Shown: positions 32,424-41,620, numbered from the stretch's first letter. The stretch is 42,776 nucleotides of DNA from Skeletonema tropicum (GCA_037178625.1 JAWZXG010000066.1:1-42776); one strand, 5' to 3'. Made by a program: numbers and translations. The notes: generated by a model from the sequence alone, not told the origin.

Positions 32424-34654
32424 ATGCACACTTCAAGAGAGAAAGCGCAGCAACAGCAACCATCCTCTTCCGACGTGAACAGCAAGAGCGCTCGGAAGGG
32501 TGTTAGATGCTCATTTCTGTCTATTCGTCAAATAATTTACAACGTCCAATGGCCGAAAGTGCGTGTAGGCGATCATATCTTCCGCGAAATAGTAGAATTA
32601 CAATCATCGCGCAATCCATGCTTCGAACACTCTACTGATCCACATACTCTTCTGAGGCTTGTTCTTTCCTCTTGCAATATGCGTGAACTAAAACATGTAT
32701 TGTCTGAGCTAGGATGCGTAATGGATCTATATCGCACCAGACAGGAACAATTATCTATCGCTTACAATGTCATTTCCAATCGCAACGTTACCTGTAACGG
32801 TTCAAGCTCGGCTCAGTTCTACAAATCGGATGCAGAAAGCAAAGCTGGAATAATGAATTATGGCCGTTGTGTAAATAACAGTCATAACTTGCAGTCGTTG
32901 GCTGCTCCAGAGTGTTCCAGCGTATTGTCTAATGGGTAAGTCCGAAAGTGTATTGTTAAGATGAGCTGAAATTGGAAGAAGCGTCTTATGTGATTCAGAA
33001 TTTCATGTATAAGCGAAACGCTTAACACTGCGTAAAACATTACGTAGATTGATCGTACGAACATAGAAAGGATCGCTCATTCATCTACATTTAAGTCGCT
33101 TTTTGCTGTGTGGTATTAACCTTCCATAGAGTTCATGCCAAAAATAAAATTGTGATGTATGCAAATTTATTTTAAACTTGAACTGGTATTGTTTCTCCCA
33201 TATGAATGTCGTCATGTCAAAAACTAATCACTTATCCTTACTTATCCCTATTTTCATTTACTTCAGCAATGGCGGTGTGACAGCGGGCAACAAAAAAGAT
33301 GTTGTCGACAACAACAAGAACGAGCATGATATACCTCTTCTGCAGACAAAGCAAGGCGATTGCATCTCTCCCGCTCATGTTAGATGCACTAACTTTGAGC
33401 AGGCAGAAGCATTTGATGCATCATGCAAATCATGGAGATCATGCGATAATAATAATGATTATGACGTTGTCGAGCAGGCGAGTTCTTTGTTAAAGTTAAA
33501 GCAATCATCAAAAAATTATGACATCGAACAGCAGTGCCCTAAAGAGAGCAATGGTAGTGCCGCAACTCCAGTGAATACTCATCATCCGTCTGAAACGGAC
33601 ATACCAGCGTCTACTCCTTCTGGTGAGGAGTCAGCAGTTGACCCAACTAATCTTCCGGCGTTGCTGTATCATGCTGGGGAACAACCTGCTACTGTTCGCG
33701 CATATCGCCGCTGCTCAGAAGATCACAGTCTTGTGGGCCGCCAAACCATTCGCGATCATTTATATGATTCTCTGTCTACCAGTAGACTTCCGCGCAGCTG
33801 TCTCGACCGCCTGTTTCATGAGTCTTCTGGTTCTACCGTGAAGGATTATCCGTGTCGTAATGCTACTTCGGTTGCTAGACTGTCAGGAGAACGTGATAAT
33901 GATGGCACCAATATGGGTGTTGGTAATGTTGATAACGCCCCCTTGGAAGCAGACGATGCTGGTGTATTTCGTAGCAATAATGGCAATGCAGCTCGGCCAG
34001 TTGGAGTTGGAGAAATTCCACAGAACACAAAAGCGTCTGGAACTATTGGATCTATGTTGGGAGAGCTGTCGGAAAAGGTCATTCCAGTTCCAGTTGTGAC
34101 ACCTGTAAAAGATACAACATCGTCCATTGCTAGACAAGGTGAGTTATTATACTTGTACGAGTGTCACTGGTACGGTGTACGATTCTGAAAATAAATTTGT
34201 CCTCACGACAAAAATATTTTGAGGTCCGATACTTCACTTCATCGCTGACATTTTTGGTCTTTTCCCAATGTTACTTCCAGCTCCGAATATATCGTTAAAA
34301 CATATAATATTCTTTGTGACAACCTGGCTTCAAAAAGTCCTATGTGTCAAGCAAGTCCGACACAAAGGCATACCTCTGAAGGAGATCAAGAAGCAAAGTA
34401 TGGTCGCTGAACAAAATTTGGTAGACGGTCATCGCGAGACGAAGCTTCGTTTCATTCCGAAACATAAATCACAGGAACTTGATGACATAATCGTGTTAGT
34501 GACACTTGGCAACATAATGGACTTACAGAAACACTCCTTAGACAGTCCTGTTTGCCACACCATTTGCGACAGCTTGGTCAGTTCAGGTATATCATCCCTG
34601 GAGAGAAGTTCTTTTCCAATGCAATATTCACAACTTGCATGGAAAATACTTTAA
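32424..34654 (+). CDS. three-exon gene of element copy B, unknown function
   Basis: Exons 32424-32935, 33267-34138 and 34281-34654; introns of 331 and 142 bp. Donors AATGG|GTAAGT and CAAG|GTGAGT, acceptors CTTCAG and CTTCCAG. Phases match at both junctions, and each upstream frame meets a stop soon after its donor, which supports splicing. The product is 585 aa. TATAAAAT lies 10 bases before the ATG. Exon 1 has a basic start with a glutamine run; the middle is Asn/Ser-rich; the C-terminus has a short hydrophobic segment. No known domain was identified, so a role in mobility is inferred only from conservation in all copies. Confidence 0.65.
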
Positions 34655-34671
34655 AATTTCTGTTATATTAT

Positions 34672-34696
34672 TAAATTTGTCTTGAAGACAAATTTA
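34672..34696. repeat. 25-bp palindrome between the two element genes
   Basis: TAAATTTGTCTT-G-AAGACAAATTTA, perfect apart from its central base. It is present in copies A (15184-15208) and C (about 35866-35890). A related imperfect copy lies in intron 2 (34189-34220). It may act as a 3'-end or binding signal. Confidence 0.6.
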
Positions 34697-34769
34697 TTTT
34701 CAATCGCGGCAACATGACAAATTAACGACAATCAATAAACGATACAACAAAGGGAGAATATTTCTCGTG

Positions 34770-34959
34770 ATGAAGAAACATGTCACCTATAATGACAATG
34801 TACCTGTATTTCTTTCTGCAAATGACGGTATCCTCGACAGATATAGCCAATCAATTTCTGTAAAAAGCGCCTTTAAGCCAGGTACTTCTCGCTTTCTACG
34901 TAGGAACAAGTACAAATCCTACAGCGGTATGGTCTACAGAGCCTCTACGTGTCCACCAG
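34770..34959 (+). CDS. second gene of copy B, first exon
   Basis: ATG at 34770; about 63 codons, basic C-terminal half (RFLRRNKYKSYSG), ending CCACCAG|GTAAAC with phase 1. With the acceptor CCCTGTAG at 35013 (54-bp intron), the frame reads EKSLEKNGEFVTIRGWAPPG and then APRAD at the element edge. An alternative acceptor at 35003 gives another open frame. No domain recognised. Confidence 0.4.
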
Positions 34960-35131
34960 GTAAACTTTCTCACTAAATAGCTACTATACTGATTCCTACC
35001 AAGATCCCTGTAGAAAAAAGTTTGGAAAAAAATGGAGAATTTGTGACCATAAGGGGTTGGGCACCTCCCGGCCCCGTTATCGACACTTCACTGCGCTTGT
35101 TTTTTCGACCCGGGGCCCCGAGGGCCGATCA

Positions 35132-35437
35132 TGTGAATAGAACTGAGCAGCGAAGTCTTGTAAGGACTTAAGAACAAGTGCATTGCATTCCGCATCGACT
35201 AGTTGTGCTCGATGGTGGTAAAATTCAATCTTCGCAGCAGGAGAACAAACAACAACTTGGCTTCCAACGGCAGAATCTTCTTGGATTTCCATCAACTTAT
35301 AGAGTAGAACTTGCTCCCCATTCTTCGTCTTGTAGAACAAAAGAAACTCTAAATTAATAAAGTATTGCATCTTCACAGGACAGTACTCTCCAATCATCAT
35401 CTTGTGATATCGCAGTAGCTCTAAAGCTGTAGAGACA
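35132..35437 (-). pseudogene. middle segment of the split 860-codon gene
   Basis: 306 bp between copies C and B, open throughout in the host frame (VSTALELLRYHKMM to DFAAQFYSH). It joins upstream through codon TCT (TC from 39978-39977, T from 35437). No recognised domain. This spacer is also the centre of the B/C inverted repeat. Confidence 0.65.
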
Positions 35438-35609
35438 TAATCGGCCCTCGGGGCCCCGGGTCGAAACAAGCGCAGTGAAGTGTCGATAACGGGGCCGGGA
35501 GGTGCCCAACCCCTTATGGTCACAAATTCTCCATTTTTTTCCAAACTTTTTTCTACAGGGATCTTGGTAGGAATCAGTATAGTAGCTGTTTAGTGAGAAA
35601 GTTTACCTG

Positions 35610-35796
35610 GTGGACACGTAGAGGCTCTGTAGACCATACCGCTGTAGGATTTGTACTTGTTCCTACGTAGAAAGCAAGAAGTACCTGGCTTAAATGCGCT
35701 TTTAACAGAAATTGATTGGCTATATCTGTCGAGGATACCATCATTTGCAGAAAGAAATACAGGTACATTGTCATTATAGGTGACATGTTTCTTCAT
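35610..35796 (-). CDS. second gene of copy C, first exon
   Basis: Same as in A/B with few substitutions (PGTSCFLRRNK). After the donor, the likely second exon frame (EKNGEFVTIRGWAPPG) continues through the element end directly into the host frame (APRAD then YVSTALELL), stopping at 35077. A spliced element-host fusion transcript is therefore possible here. Confidence 0.4.
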
Positions 35797-35928
35797 CACG
35801 AGAAATATTCTCCCTTTGTTGAATCCTTTATTGATTGTCGTTAATTTGTCATGTCGATTGATAATAAATTTGTCTTGAAGACAAATTTATTTTCCATGCA
35901 AGTTGTGAATATCGCATTGTATCGTCCA

Positions 35929-36630
35929 CTAGGCAAAATAATCGCGTGGCAATTGGTATTCTTTCTTCGTTTCTTTCCATTTTTTGTTTGGGCTGGTTAT
36001 GATTTCGGTGATGCGGTTCGTCAGGTCCTCTCTATTCTTTATTAAAGTACCACTCACTGCCTTTTGATAAGTTGTTTTCGTCATTTCATCAAGCTTTCTT
36101 TTGTTGTATCTTGTCTTGGTTTCTTCTGCCTTGCCGTCAAGGTACTTGACCCATTTGTCCCGCTTCTTGAAGAGTTTGCAGAGTTGGCCATCTTGGTTCG
36201 TCTTGCAATTGTGTAACCGTTCTACAGACACGCTCGGCCCTGTCCAATAAATGGCACTATCCGTCGGGTGCATAACATTTTTGGAACCAAGTGTTTTGCC
36301 CCTGCTGGTAGCAACGTATCCTGTCCCAAGGCACTGGCTTCTCTCCCAGAGCTCATCTGACGGATCTATCACCATGCGATTCCATCGATCGTCCTTGCCG
36401 AACCCGGCCTCCATGCCCTGGCAGCGGTGTATTGTGATTGCGAATGCAATTTGCAGGGGCATGAACGTGGCAGTACAGCATCCCTTGTTGCAGATGTGAG
36501 TGTAGGGTGGTATTGGCACGTGCTGAGTGGAGTGGTGGAGTGGAGTGATTGCAAATTTGTGTAAAGAGGGATGATTGATCAGTGCCATGCTATATTTCGA
36601 ATTCAAGAATACATTTCTACATTCACTCAC
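35929..36630 (-). CDS. PIF1-type helicase C-terminal fragment in copy C
   Basis: A frame of up to 233 codons open from a GTG (the splice-donor-like GTGAGT) to 35929. It contains PLQIAFAITIHRCQGMEAG and YVATSRGKTLG, which match the last two conserved motifs of superfamily-1B PIF1-like helicases (T.H.CQG and YVA.SR). The ATPase Walker motifs are absent, so this is only the C-terminal third. A lysine-rich tail follows. It sits where copies A and B have exon 3. A possible 41-base intron (GTGAGT to ATATAG) would join it in frame to exon 2. PIF1-type helicases are the hallmark of Helitrons and occur in other mobile DNA, and also in host genes. Confidence 0.7.
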   Translation of the reverse strand: MSECRNVFLNSKYSMALINHPSLHKFAITPLHHSTQHVPIPPYTHICNKGCCTATFMPLQIAFAITIHRCQGMEAGFGKDDRWNRMVIDPSDELWERSQCLGTGYVATSRGKTLGSKNVMHPTDSAIYWTGPSVSVERLHNCKTNQDGQLCKLFKKRDKWVKYLDGKAEETKTRYNKRKLDEMTKTTYQKAVSGTLIKNREDLTNRITEIITSPNKKWKETKKEYQLPRDYFA

Positions 36631-38295
36631 CGTTGGATTCCCTTTTCCGACAGCTCTCCCAACATAGATCCAATAGTTCCAGACGCTTTTGTGTTCTTTG
36701 GAATTTCTCCAACTCCAACTGGCCGAGCTGCATTGCCATTATTGCTACGAAATACACCAGCATCGTCTGCTTCCAAGGGGGCGTTATCAACATTACCAAC
36801 ACCCATATTGGTGCCATCATTATCACGTTCTCCTGACAGTCTAGCAACCGAAGTAGCATTACGACACGGATAATCCTTCACGGTAGAACCAGAAGACTCA
36901 TGAAACAGGCGGTCGAGACAGCTGCGCGGAAGTCTACTGGTAGACGGAGAATCATATAAATGATCGCGAATGGTTTGGCGGCCCACAAGACTGCGATCTT
37001 CTGAGCAGCGGCGATATGCGCGAACAGTAGCAGGTTGTTCCCCAGCATGATACAGCAACGCCGGAAGATTAGTTGGGTCAACTGCTGACTCCTCATCAGA
37101 AGGAGTAGACGCTGGTATGTCCGTTTCAGACGGATGATGAGTATTCACTGGAGTTGCGGCACTACCATTGCTCTCTTTAGGGCACTGCTGTTCGATGTCA
37201 TAATTTTTTGATGATTGCTTTAACTTTAACAAAGAACTCGCCTGCTCGACAACGTCATAATCATTATTATTATCGCATGATCTCCATGATTTGCATGATG
37301 CATCAAATGCTTCTGCCTGCTCAAAGTTAGTGCATCTAACATGAGCGGGAGAGATGCAATCGCCTTGCTTTGTCTGCAGAAGAGGTATATCATGCTCGTT
37401 CTTGTTGTTGTCGACAACATCTTTTTTGTTGCCCGCTGTCACACCGCCATTGCTGAAGTAAATGAAAATAGGGATAAGTAAGGATAAGTGATTAGTTTTT
37501 GACATGACGACATTCATATGGGAGAAACAATACCAGTTCAAGTTTAAAATAAATTTGCATACATCACAATTTTATTTTTGGCATGAACTCTATGGAAGGT
37601 TAATACCACACAGCAAAAAGCGACTTAAATGTAGATGAATGAGCGATCCTTTCTATGTTCGTACGATCACTCTACGTAATGTTTTACGCAGTGTTAAGCG
37701 TTTCGCTTATACATGAAATTCTGAATCACATAAGACGCTTCTTCCAATTTCAGCTCATCTTAACAATACACTTTCGGACTTACCCATTAGACAATACGCT
37801 GGAACACTCTGGAGCAGCCAACGACTGCAAGTTATGACTGTTATTTACACAACGGCCATAATTCATTATTCCAGCTTTGCTTTCTGCATCCGATTTGTAG
37901 AACTGAGCCGAGCTTGAACCGTTACAGGTAACGTTGCGATTGGAAATGACATTGTAAGCGATAGATAATTGTTCCTGTCTGGTGCGATATAGATCCATTA
38001 CGCATCCTAGCTCAGACAATACATGTTTTAGTTCACGCATATTGCAAGAGGAAAGAACAAGCCTCAGAAGAGTATGTGGATCAGTAGAGTGTTCGAAGCA
38101 TGGATTGCGCGATGATTGTAATTCTACTATTTCGCGGAAGATATGATCGCCTACACGCACTTTCGGCCATTGGACTTTGTAAATTATTTGACGAATAGAC
38201 AGAAATGAGCATCTAACACCCTTCCGAGCGCTCTTGCTGTTCACGTCGGAAGAGGATGGTTGCTGTTGCTGCGCTTTCTCTCTTGAAGTGTGCAT
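36631..38295 (-). CDS. exons 1 and 2 of the element gene in copy C
   Basis: Exon 1 37784-38295 and exon 2 36631-37452, intron 37453-37783 with the same GTAAGT and TTCAG sites as A/B. Exon 2 keeps frame with a few substitutions (for example Gly to Asp in TPSDEES), then ends GELSEKGIQR, where it meets the replaced block. The original exon 3 is missing apart from about 20 bases near 35900. The product is therefore either truncated or fused to the helicase fragment. Confidence 0.55.
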
Positions 38296-38346
38296 ATTTT
38301 ATACGGTCAATTTTGTTCGTGGTTTGGTTATGCCGGTCCGTAATGG

Positions 38347-38646
38347 TCACATATTTAAGATATTGATTTGCGTGCGAGGAATGTCATACGCAAGCCACTC
38401 ATTATTATTTATGCACTCTTCTAATTGCATGTGGTGTTCCGTAGCATGATAGTCGATGAGTGGCTGCGCGGAAAAGTCACCGATGGCGACATGTTCTTCC
38501 TGCCAGCAGAGAAGCTGACACGTTGAAGTTAGGAGAGGAACAAGTGACGTCATATATTTGAGAATATGTAAAACGCGATCGGTATAAAGTACTGTCAAAC
38601 GCGATCGGTAAATTATTTCGTCAAAAAGCCAACTCGGTTTTTGCAT
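38347..38646 (-). CDS. 99-aa ORF of copy C, function unknown
   Basis: ATG at 38646; uninterrupted 99 codons (MQKPSWLFDEIIYRSR to TQINILNM), ending 51 bases upstream of the three-exon gene. It contains CQLLCWQEEHVAIGDF and YHATEHH, with Cys/His residues but no recognised domain. Copies A and B have lost the frame by a one-base change, so it is not needed for their recent copying, or it is supplied in trans. Confidence 0.4.
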   Translation of the reverse strand: MQKPSWLFDEIIYRSRLTVLYTDRVLHILKYMTSLVPLLTSTCQLLCWQEEHVAIGDFSAQPLIDYHATEHHMQLEECINNNEWLAYDIPRTQINILNM

Positions 38647-39536
38647 GATCGATGATCGTGCAGAAAAAGAGAAAAAGATGCCACCACACCTACAATGGCA
38701 CCCCTAGTATGGCCGCCTATCTCAGTCCATGAGTATATTTCATAAGGTATCGATGGCCCATCCCTTAAACGACATTATGGCGATTTTTTCGCAGCAGTGT
38801 GGCGTTTCGGCTGCTGTAGGGGTGGAGATAATATCATTGCAATCCACTTCATTGAGATTTGAAATGAAAACAACCACCTTCCCTGCACCCATCGAAGATG
38901 ATAAACATCTATAGGCACTACCCCTCCGCTACCCATCGCCGATGATAATATGAAGTGAGATTCTGGTTGCTCGGAATGACCATTAAAGCCCCCCCACACC
39001 TCCAAAATACCAAGGACACAAGATGTGCACAAAATTGCATAAATAATTTGACACTCTAACACAACAATAAGCCTGTAGACGGCGGATCGAGCGGCTCTAA
39101 AGACCGCAACTCATCAACATTATTATATATAAGAAGTGTCGGCTATTTATTGTCCATAATATTGCAATAGGCTGGATAAAAATAGCAACATCATAGACAG
39201 AAATGACATTTATGTAGCATGTATTAGTCATTTATTTATGCGGTGTAGACAGTTGTAATAATAAAACCCTGCGGCTGAATAGTTGCAAAGGGTGTTGTCT
39301 GCGATATAGTTCACTGGATATTACTATTGGTAGGGTTTGTGCAACGTGGTGGCTATGAGAGTAGCGGCTATGATGTTAGATACTGACTGTCGAACGAAAA
39401 AACATGCATGCATGCAGTTGTGCTCGGAAAGCGCGCTGCACTTTTTTGTTAGCTGCTATCAAAATCTTATGCATCTACGATGCAATTTTGCTTGGAACGG
39501 CTCTAAGTAAGTAAGTGAGTATGTACTATAAAACGT
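38647..39536. other. 5' non-coding region of copy C
   Basis: Corresponds to 17786-18700 of copy A with few differences. No ATG-started frame with recognisable content. A TGCATGCATGCA run lies near 39405. Confidence 0.45.
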
Positions 39537-39908
39537 TTCTGTTATAAGAATGTTATTAAACAAGCATTGCAGAGCAACTTTATAGACGGATACATTGCAA
39601 AAAAAAATCCAACACGAAATCCACAGAATAATTTTGTCATCATGACACATTTATGTTACAACAACAAGCATTGCAGAGCAAATTTATAGACGGGTACATT
39701 GCACAAAAAAAAAACAGGCCCTAACTTTCTGTTATAAGAATGTTATTAAACAAGCATTGCAGAGCAACTATAGACGGATACATTGCAAAAAAAAATCCAA
39801 CACGAAATCCACAGAATAATTTTGTCATCATGACACATTTATGTTACAACAACAAGCATTGCAGAGCAAATTTATAGACGGGTACATTGCACAAAAAAAA
39901 ACAGGCCC
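39537..39908. repeat. 190-bp tandem duplication at the 5' end of copy C
   Basis: GTTATAAGAATG occurs at 39541 and again at 39731 (period 190). The duplicated unit includes both TATAAA-TTGCTCTGC blocks and ends at the GGCCC of the end motif, so copy C has four such blocks. Confidence 0.85.
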
Positions 39909-39976
39909 CGAGGGCCCGCGCCGCACTACACACCATACACAACATGCAGTCACAAATCGCCGCGCGCACCATTTCA

Positions 39977-41079
39977 GATATCATGCCACGAACAAATGCA
40001 TAGCCTTGAATGTGCGAAGGATCATATCGTACAAGTAATTCAAGTACGGACCGAGCGATGGTAATAAACAAGATCTTGTTGGATGTGTGATCGGAGTTGT
40101 GACAACTGTGAGCAAATATCATGCAACGATCAATCTTCTGGTACTTGTGAGTGATAATAACACCACTGGATTCGTCTTGAAAGACATCGATACTTGTAGT
40201 AGATGTCAAGAGTGTCTCCGTTCTCCCGAGTAATGCATACGTCGATTGCAAAACATCTCCCCACGCAACATGAATCTTGGTCACAAGTTGATTATAGTAT
40301 CGAACATGTTGTGTCCATTGCGAAAGATCGTGCAACCAGATAAAGTCGACACTAAAGATTACCATTACTCCCCATAGTCTCAAGAGATAATGTGTAAGTA
40401 TGAGTCCCTCACAACTGAAAAACATCACTCCTCTATTCACAACTAGGAAGTCATGAGTACCATCGAGTAGATGATCTGCGATGTGACGATGCTCACCAAA
40501 GATAACAACATCGATATGCTGTCGCTTGATAGAACTTGTGCCCAGGAACTGAATATCGAGTTTCCAGAATAGGGTCATCAAAAGGGCGCTGAGGTCATGT
40601 TGTCGAAGACAAACTATAACACCGATAGGACGTGTATCCATAGATGGATAAATGTTGGTATTAACACCAGAAGGAGTTACCAAAGTACTGAATTCCGAAG
40701 GATCCATGATGCGAAGAATAATAACTGCGATCAATTTGTCTCCACCCAATGTAGAAGTGTCGAGAATATAGTGTCTGGTTCCTAAGCTCACATCTAGACG
40801 AAGCACCGATCGAATCGAGAGAGATGCCGGGTTAAGTGCGGGCAAAGGCCTGTACACGGTGACAATCCACCATTTATCCTCTTGACTTCCTAATAAGGAG
40901 AGACCCATTACTAACGAAGGATGGCCCACCACATGGTAGATATCCACTTCTTCACAAGACACGTAAATCCACGAACGTGTAGATATGATGCCTTCAGTAG
41001 AAAACAGGACTTGATGTAAATCCAAAAACTCGGATAAGGGTCTCCGCCACCTTCCTCTGCGAAATACATCAGATTCCAT
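39977..41079 (-). pseudogene. first segment of the split 860-codon gene
   Basis: Begins at ATG 41079 (MESDVFRRGRWRRP) and runs about 367 codons to RGMIS at the edge of copy C. The frame is also open upstream of this ATG to about 41145 (CLIDASLETSDGSRD), where the diverged element D begins, so the true N-terminus may have been cut off by D. The three segments total 1103 + 306 + 1174 = 2583 bases, exactly 861 codons with the stop. No domain was recognised; a run such as WWIVTVYRPLPALNP shows no known signature. Confidence 0.6.
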
Positions 41080-41139
41080 ATTAGCATCTCGACTACCATC
41101 ACTGGTCTCTAAAGAAGCGTCTATTAAACAGGGGCGCGC

Positions 41140-41400
41140 AGAATGGTGCGATAGTGGTGGCGTGCAGCGGTGTATGTGGCGGGTTCAGCGCGGGCCCTCG
41201 GGGCCTGTAAAGTATTGTGTCGTCATCTTGCTGTTGGCCATTTGCTGTGTGGCTTGTCAGTAGTCTTTATACAACGGAATTCGGCTATAAAGTTGCTCTG
41301 CAATGACGTTGGCCTTAATTGGTATAATTGTGCTGTGCACAATTTTACCAATTAGTCTCTTTACAATAGAATACGGCTATAAAGTTGCTCTGCAATGACG
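41140..41400 (+). mobile_element. element D: diverged 5' end of the same family
   Basis: Begins AGAATGGTGCG, like TGAAATGGTGCG of copies A-C. It carries the GCGCGGGCCCTCGGGGCCTG motif at the same distance from its end and then two copies (about 91 bp apart, near 41283 and 41374) of CGGCTATAAAGTTGCTCTGC. The rest is unlike A-C. No other end is seen before the telomere, so it is probably truncated. It abuts the 5' side of the 860-codon host frame. Confidence 0.6.
41317..41353. repeat. 17-bp inverted repeat with 3-base loop in element D
   Basis: AATTGGTATAATTGTGC, loop TGT, then GCACAATTTTACCAATT: one mismatch in 17 pairs. It lies between the two TATAAAGTTGCTCTGC blocks. Confidence 0.8.
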
Positions 41401-41497
41401 TTGTCAATCTTTATCAATGTGAAAAGAAATGTCTTGAATGCAATAAGCCACGAAGTCCTTATTACAAGCTAGGAGTTTTTCCAGATGATGGTAGTAA

Positions 41498-41577
41498 GCA
41501 ATATAACCGAACTTTTATGATTCATTAATTACGAGTTTCGGTGGAGCTTAGCCACCTTCATCAGCGGTTCTAATTGC
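41498..41577 (-). ncRNA. hammerhead ribozyme candidate
   Basis: Read on the minus strand, 41577 to 41498. Stem I 5' strand GCAAT-TAG-AACCG, then CUGAUGA (41564-41558), one extra A, stem II GGUGG/CCACC (41556-41552 and 41444+100 region, i.e. 41544-41540) with loop CUAAGCU, then GAAA (41539-41536), stem III ACU/AGU with a long A/T-rich loop, and cleavage triplet GUU (41512-41510). Stem I 3' strand CGGTT-AT-ATTGC (41509-41498) gives two 5-bp helices around an internal loop, the usual site of tertiary contacts in type I hammerheads. Deviations from consensus: a bulged A before stem II, and GUU rather than GUC or GUA at the cut. Confidence 0.7.
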
Positions 41578-41620
41578 GTGGAGACAGGCCACAAAAAATT
41601 TGAATCAAAAGGTCTCAAGA

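Larger units (their letters stand above)
30940..35131 (+). mobile_element. copy B of the new 4.2-kb element family
   Basis: 4192 bp, plus orientation, ends TGAAATGGTGCG and GGGCCGATCA. It is the inverted equivalent of copy A (coordinates sum to 49880 over most of its length); the only difference noticed is three extra T near 35100. It interrupts a minus-strand host gene between 35132 and 30939, at A^T. The GC-rich inverted motif CGGGGCCCCG lies 10-20 bases from the right end and could form a hairpin, as at Helitron 3' ends, but the terminal bases are not the canonical CTRR. Confidence 0.87.
35438..39976 (-). mobile_element. copy C of the new element family, rearranged (4.54 kb)
   Basis: Ends TAATCGG (left) and ATTTCA (right), minus orientation, inserted after an A in the 860-codon host gene. 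It differs from A/B by scattered substitutions, a 190-bp tandem duplication near its 5' end (39537-39908), and replacement of A's 15264-15801 block by an unrelated 721-bp block (35920-36640) that encodes a helicase fragment. It has more ancestral features than A/B, since its 99-aa frame is intact. Confidence 0.85.

Noticed and set aside
30940..39976. Elements as giant spliceosomal introns
   Set aside because: The ends are not GT-AG, and B and C are in opposite orientation in the same gene, so one splicing rule cannot remove both.
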